DNA of 33,984 nucleotides from Haplosporangium gracile (Eukaryota > Mortierellomycota > Mortierellomycetes > Mortierellales > Mortierellaceae): contig JAAAUF010000046.1 of the NCBI GenBank assembly GCA_015499985.1, positions 51,417-85,400 on the forward strand, read 5' to 3'. Shown here piece after piece: positions 30,817-33,984 of the stretch. Every line of letters begins with the position of its first letter. Positions within the stretch are counted from its first letter, which is position 1. The translations under genes were made by a program, and so were the position numbers. Below the pieces are notes generated by a model. The model worked only from the letters and a program-made list of their open reading frames with translations, was not told where the DNA came from and searched no databases.

Positions 30817-31550
30817 GAGTGAGGGTGATGAGAGAGAGGATTGAGGTGAGGCTGAGAAAGAGGAGCGTAAGGAAAAGAGAAAAACAGAGTGAGTTTTATG
30901 AGAATAGGATTGTGGAAAGAAAGAGAGAGGGGGAGAACGAAGAAAGAGAAGCGCTCGTTGTGAAAAGGAAGAGCGCGTTGTGGTAGACCTTCATGAACGT
31001 ATATTGTATAACATCGAAATGAATTTTCTCTGCTGTCAACACCTTATCTTCTCTCCCTTTTGCGCTCGATGCGTATCTTCGCTTGTCAAAAAAGGAGTTT
31101 ACATATGGACAGCAATCAAAGTCGTTAATGAAACATAATTATCTGCGCTTTGACTCGCCATCTTTTATCTTTCTTCTTCACCTCCAACCCTGAACGCGTG
31201 AGCCCATCATCGAAACGATCAAAAAAAAATAGCGCGACGGACCACGACCAACAGAGTTGGCTGATCATTCTTTTCCCTCCGATCAAAATCATTATATATC
31301 ATCTCTCAATTGCACAGCAGATACACACCTTCTTACGTCAGCATCTTCAGGATATAGTAAACAACAAACAGTCATCACAAAAGTTACCATAAAGACTAGC
31401 AAAGCCCCCCTCCATTCTCTGCACTTACAATAAATAACAACTCGGAGTGTGGAAAAATGAATGCAACGATTTATGAAGTGGCGCAAGGTATTGCCATGCA
31501 CAGCAATGGTGCTTGTGCCTAAAAAAATTTTAGATCGAGGCGGCGGCGGT
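30817..31550. other. intergenic between the 79-aa candidate and copy G
   Basis: About 730 bp: a purine-rich stretch on the plus strand (30820-30970), then AT-rich DNA without recognisable genes up to the stop of copy G. No copy of the shared monooxygenase upstream motif was seen. Confidence 0.5.
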
Positions 31551-33081
31551 CTATTTTTGCTGCTTCTCAAAAAGTTCCCTGGCCTTTTGTTCACTAGGTG
31601 ACACAAACGGAACCACTGTGCCTTGCAATGGAATATTTGGCAAAAAGCCAACTTGAGGACGGTACCGCACCATCTTGCTCAACTATCCAGAAACAGATTG
31701 AAAACAAAAAAGAGAATTAGATATCTGCCTTGCACTTTAATGCTCGAGTTCTGAGCATTCTCATTTGCACTGACGAGATATCAGCAATGCCAAAAAGCAA
31801 AAGGCAAGACGTACCGATAGTCTCCACAACCACATGGGCATGCGCGTCATGAGGAAGAAGATTAGCGCGCCTACGATTCCCTTTCCTATGGCCTTGCCCA
31901 TGATCTGGCTGTTCTTGTAAGATTCCATCACAGCGGGATAACGTTCTGTCTTGTACTCTTCAAAGATCCTGGCGATGTCCTCCGACGTCTTTGTGGGCAT
32001 GACGTAAATCAAGTTGGCGAGTGTAATTGCATCGTGCATGGCTGTCACCGCACCTGTAGTAGAAGAAAAGATGTGGGTAAATACCATCTTCTGAACGGTA
32101 TTTTTTTTTTTAAAATGTCCAAAGAAAACAAGGTTAAAGAGCAACGTACCATGGCCCCCAGAAGGGCTGAGTTTGTGGCAAGCTAATAGAAAAAAAATGT
32201 GCACGAAAAAGTTATATTCTCAGCCCATATTTATGCTAAAGTGGCATCGAGTAAATGAACGCGGTATACCAGCAATACCAGCACCTACCATCGCCCATTA
32301 GCACGTAGCGACCGTGATGCCAGGTCTTGAAGACCTTCTCCTCGAGCATGACCTTGGAGATGAGCTCCTTGGGCGTCAAGTCATACAGATCACGCATAGT
32401 CCGCTTTTTCCTGTCGTCAAGCTGGAGAGGAAAGTTCCTGGTGTTTTCGCACATAGTTTGGGCTGGGGCTGCTCCCCACTCGCCCGAGTTCTCACTGTTG
32501 CGGAAGCGCTGCTCCATCGCCTCTTTGTTCGTTTTTTTTCGATAGGTGATGGATGACCATCCAGCAGAGCGTCTTCTGCGCTGTGCTCATTACACACCAC
32601 TACATAGCAATGTAAAGACGGTATCAAAGGTTAATATCATTGTCGTTTCACTCCAGTGTTGTCGTTCTACAAGTAAGGCATACGTCGACTTACAGTGTAC
32701 GGCTTGTCTTTTCCAAGAAAACCGAGAAACTGGCAATGAGGCTTGTTGACGATAGGAAACTCCTCGGGATCAAGGACCCTGGTCTGGCCAACGAGAGAGG
32801 TGGAGCTGAAAGGGAGATCTTCGTGGTCAGACTTGGGCAGTACTCCTTTTGCCTGCAGTTTTTCATATATGCGCTGACGGATGGCACTATAGGCTCCATC
32901 TGCACCGACAATGATGTCGCCCTCGTATGTTTGGTTGTTGGAGAGATGAACGGTGACCCTGTTGTCTTCTTCGGAGATATTGAGGACGCGGTGCCCAAAG
33001 AGGATCTTGTTAGATGGGACCTGCTTCAGCATGATGTCATAGTACTCGGGGCGAGCAATAATGTAATGACCATAGCCAGTG
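31551..33081 (-). pseudogene. FAD-dependent monooxygenase copy G, lacks exons 1-2, frameshift in exon 4
   Basis: Remaining exons: 33081-32694 (exon 3), 32599-32289 (exon 4), 32182-32150 (exon 5), 32053-31815 (exon 6), 31682-31551 (exon 7). Exon 3 is complete and open at its usual 388 nt, with the DG motif GADGAYSAIRQRIYEKL, and the GD motif reads LMGDACHKLSPSGGHG. Exon 4 is 311 nt instead of 310. A run of eight A (sense strand; T on plus strand at 32532-32539) replaces seven and shifts the frame right after HHLSKK. Exons 1 and 2, which hold the FAD-binding GxGxxG, are absent. The sequence upstream of exon 3 runs within about 60 bp into a MITE-like element and then a Helitron fragment. The C-terminus is short (FEKQQK). 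It cannot encode a working enzyme as it stands. Confidence 0.9.
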
Positions 33082-33142
33082 CTAAAAAAAACGTGAATGA
33101 ATAGAGTTAGAGTTGGAATATTGTTCAGAAAAGAAGAGATTA

Positions 33143-33156
33143 GGGAGGTTTAGCAG
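33143..33156 (+). repeat. left terminal inverted repeat of the MITE
   Basis: GGGAGGTTTAGCAG, an exact inverse of 33689-33702 and preceded by TA. Confidence 0.85.
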
Positions 33157-33183
33157 CTTTTCAAATTTTCAAAATGTTCAAAA

Positions 33184-33261
33184 AAAAAAATCGACTGAGT
33201 CCCAAAAAGGTTAGTGTCGTCCAAATTGGGTCGGATTGTGACGTCACTCAGTCGATTTTTT
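33184..33261. repeat. internal inverted repeat (hairpin) in the MITE
   Basis: AAAAAATCGACTGAGT near the left end pairs with ACTCAGTCGATTTTTT ending about 33261, with a loop of roughly 45 bases. It contains two of the TCAGTCGA words in opposite orientation. Confidence 0.7.
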
Positions 33262-33331
33262 GTCCCTCCAACATCACATTGCCCTAATGAACGACTACCG
33301 CGACGGCTGTACTCGATACTCAGGTGGCATC

Positions 33332-33374
33332 CAGTGCGTCCATAGTTTTTTTTTCATATCAGTGCGTCCATAGT
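33332..33374. repeat. 15-bp direct repeat in the MITE
   Basis: CAGTGCGTCCATAGT occurs at 33332-33346 and again at 33360-33374, separated by a T-rich spacer. Loosely repeated GGTATCA/GATATCA words follow (about 33378-33455). Confidence 0.75.
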
Positions 33375-33620
33375 GGTATGGGGTATCAAGGGTACCAATG
33401 ATATCAAGGGTATTAAGGATATCAGGCATCAGGGTATAAGGCGTATCAGGGGTATATGGAAAGAGGATTTATTTTTTTATGGAGGAGAAAGAGGGCGAGA
33501 CAAATCGATCGAGATTTCGACTCTCCTCAGTCGAATGTTCAGTCGAATATTCAGTCGAAAAAAATGTTTGACTCTGGACCTGTCCAGCCGCACACTACTC
33601 TTTCCTTATTTGGGTGAGAC

Positions 33621-33670
33621 TCAGTCGATTCCTCAGTCGATTCCTCAGTCGATTCTTCAGTCGATTCAAT
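33621..33670. repeat. tandem CTCAGTCGATTC-type repeats
   Basis: Four near-identical 11-12-bp units in a row close to the right end of the MITE. Three further TCAGTCGAA units lie at about 33527-33560. Confidence 0.8.
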
Positions 33671-33688
33671 TTTTTTCAAAAATTTCAA

Positions 33689-33702
33689 CTGCTAAACCTC
33701 CC
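33689..33702 (-). repeat. right terminal inverted repeat of the MITE
   Basis: CTGCTAAACCTCCC, an exact inverse of 33143-33156 and followed by TA. Confidence 0.85.
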
Positions 33703-33704
33703 TA

Positions 33705-33984
33705 TTTGCGGAGTAAAGACAGCTCTTTTTTGCCTTGTAAAGAAAATCGGCAGTAAGTGAATTTGCAAAAAGACACCACAGGCGTTTTGGGTCAGAAGGT
33801 GTGCAACAGATAAGGATCATGGCGAATAGGTAGCGGAGATGACGTGGGTATTGCAATTGGTTGGCTTCCTCAAGGCAGTTGATCCATTCAGCGTCATCTT
33901 TGAGGAGTCCTCGCGCCTGAGCAGCCGCCCAAAAAGATGTGCAGGTGCGTCCTTGATACGTTCTTAATTCTTCGAAGCTTTTGG
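33705..33984 (-). mobile_element. Helitron helicase-like ORF fragment (RepHel transposon), runs off the window
   Basis: The minus strand is open from the window edge (first codon at 33982) to the MITE boundary, and a stop then occurs inside the MITE end. The roughly 93 residues read SFEELRTYQGRTCTSFWAAA, ARGLLKDDAEWINCLEEA, QLQYPRHLRYLFAMILICC, then TPSDPKRLW. This matches the linker segment just before the PIF1-type helicase in Helitron proteins (LRT-x-G, then GLL-DD-EW--CL-EA, then LR-LFA-IL--C-P--P--LW). I recognise it from family pattern, not from a search. Only this fragment is inside the window, so whether the element is intact beyond the edge is unknown. Confidence 0.72.

Larger units (their letters stand above)
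33143..33702. mobile_element. MITE-like non-autonomous DNA transposon, 560 bp
   Basis: Perfect 14-bp terminal inverted repeats GGGAGGTTTAGCAG (33143-33156) and its complement (33689-33702) lie immediately inside TA dinucleotides (33141-33142 and 33703-33704). Imperfect, A/T-rich homology continues inward. The TA flank fits a Tc1/mariner-type target duplication. There is no transposase. The interior holds many TCAGTCGA words, a 16-bp hairpin and short direct repeats. A TA duplication of two bases is weak evidence by itself, so the superfamily is inferred. Confidence 0.75.

Noticed and set aside
1..33984. CRISPR arrays, tRNA, rRNA or bacterial operon features
   Set aside because: No regularly spaced repeats with unique spacers, and no cloverleaf or rRNA signature, were seen. 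Spliced genes show this is nuclear eukaryotic DNA. A systematic tRNA scan was not possible by eye.

Overview
The window looks like fungal nuclear DNA. Genes are interrupted by short GT-AG introns (roughly 50-460 bp) with CTAAC/CTAAT-like branch sites, promoters are pyrimidine-rich on the sense strand, and coding exons favour C or G at third positions. The gene families, a tandem flavoprotein monooxygenase array, a kelch/transmembrane-type relic and a fungal-type Helitron fragment fit an early-diverging fungus, most likely Mortierellomycotina (Mucoromycota). That placement is inference.

Left part (1-14 kb), mostly housekeeping. Positions 1-835 hold a decayed, perhaps LRR/F-box-like relic. A complete V-ATPase V0 subunit a gene (2492-5671, minus, 7 exons, 841 aa) is followed, across a shared divergent promoter, by SRP68 of the signal recognition particle (6772-9537, plus, 7 exons, 622 aa). 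Next come a SET-domain lysine methyltransferase with a long acidic, Cys- and His-containing insertion (10807-13294, plus, 4 exons, interrupted by a 10-N assembly gap) and a small secreted cysteine-rich protein (13750-14025, minus).

Right part (14.9-33.1 kb), accessory. All of it is dominated by one minus-strand tandem family of class A FAD-dependent monooxygenases. I rebuilt seven members, here A to G from left to right. B, C, E and F are intact (472, 471, 471 and 468 aa). A is full length but has a 1-nt deletion in exon 1. D is a relic of the last two exons. G lacks exons 1-2 and has a 1-nt insertion. Exon lengths are nearly invariant, including a 33-nt microexon that encodes the flavin-binding GD motif. 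The intact genes and A share a short upstream motif. A degenerate kelch-type membrane protein fragment lies inside the array between E and F, and a possible 79-aa gene lies between F and G.

Right edge (33.1-33.98 kb). A 560-bp MITE-like element with perfect 14-bp inverted ends, flanked by TA, separates the truncated copy G from a Helitron helicase fragment that runs off the window. Mobile elements have thus eroded the right end of the array.

No other biosynthetic enzyme, transporter or transcription factor is visible beside the monooxygenases, so their substrate and pathway cannot be read from this window.
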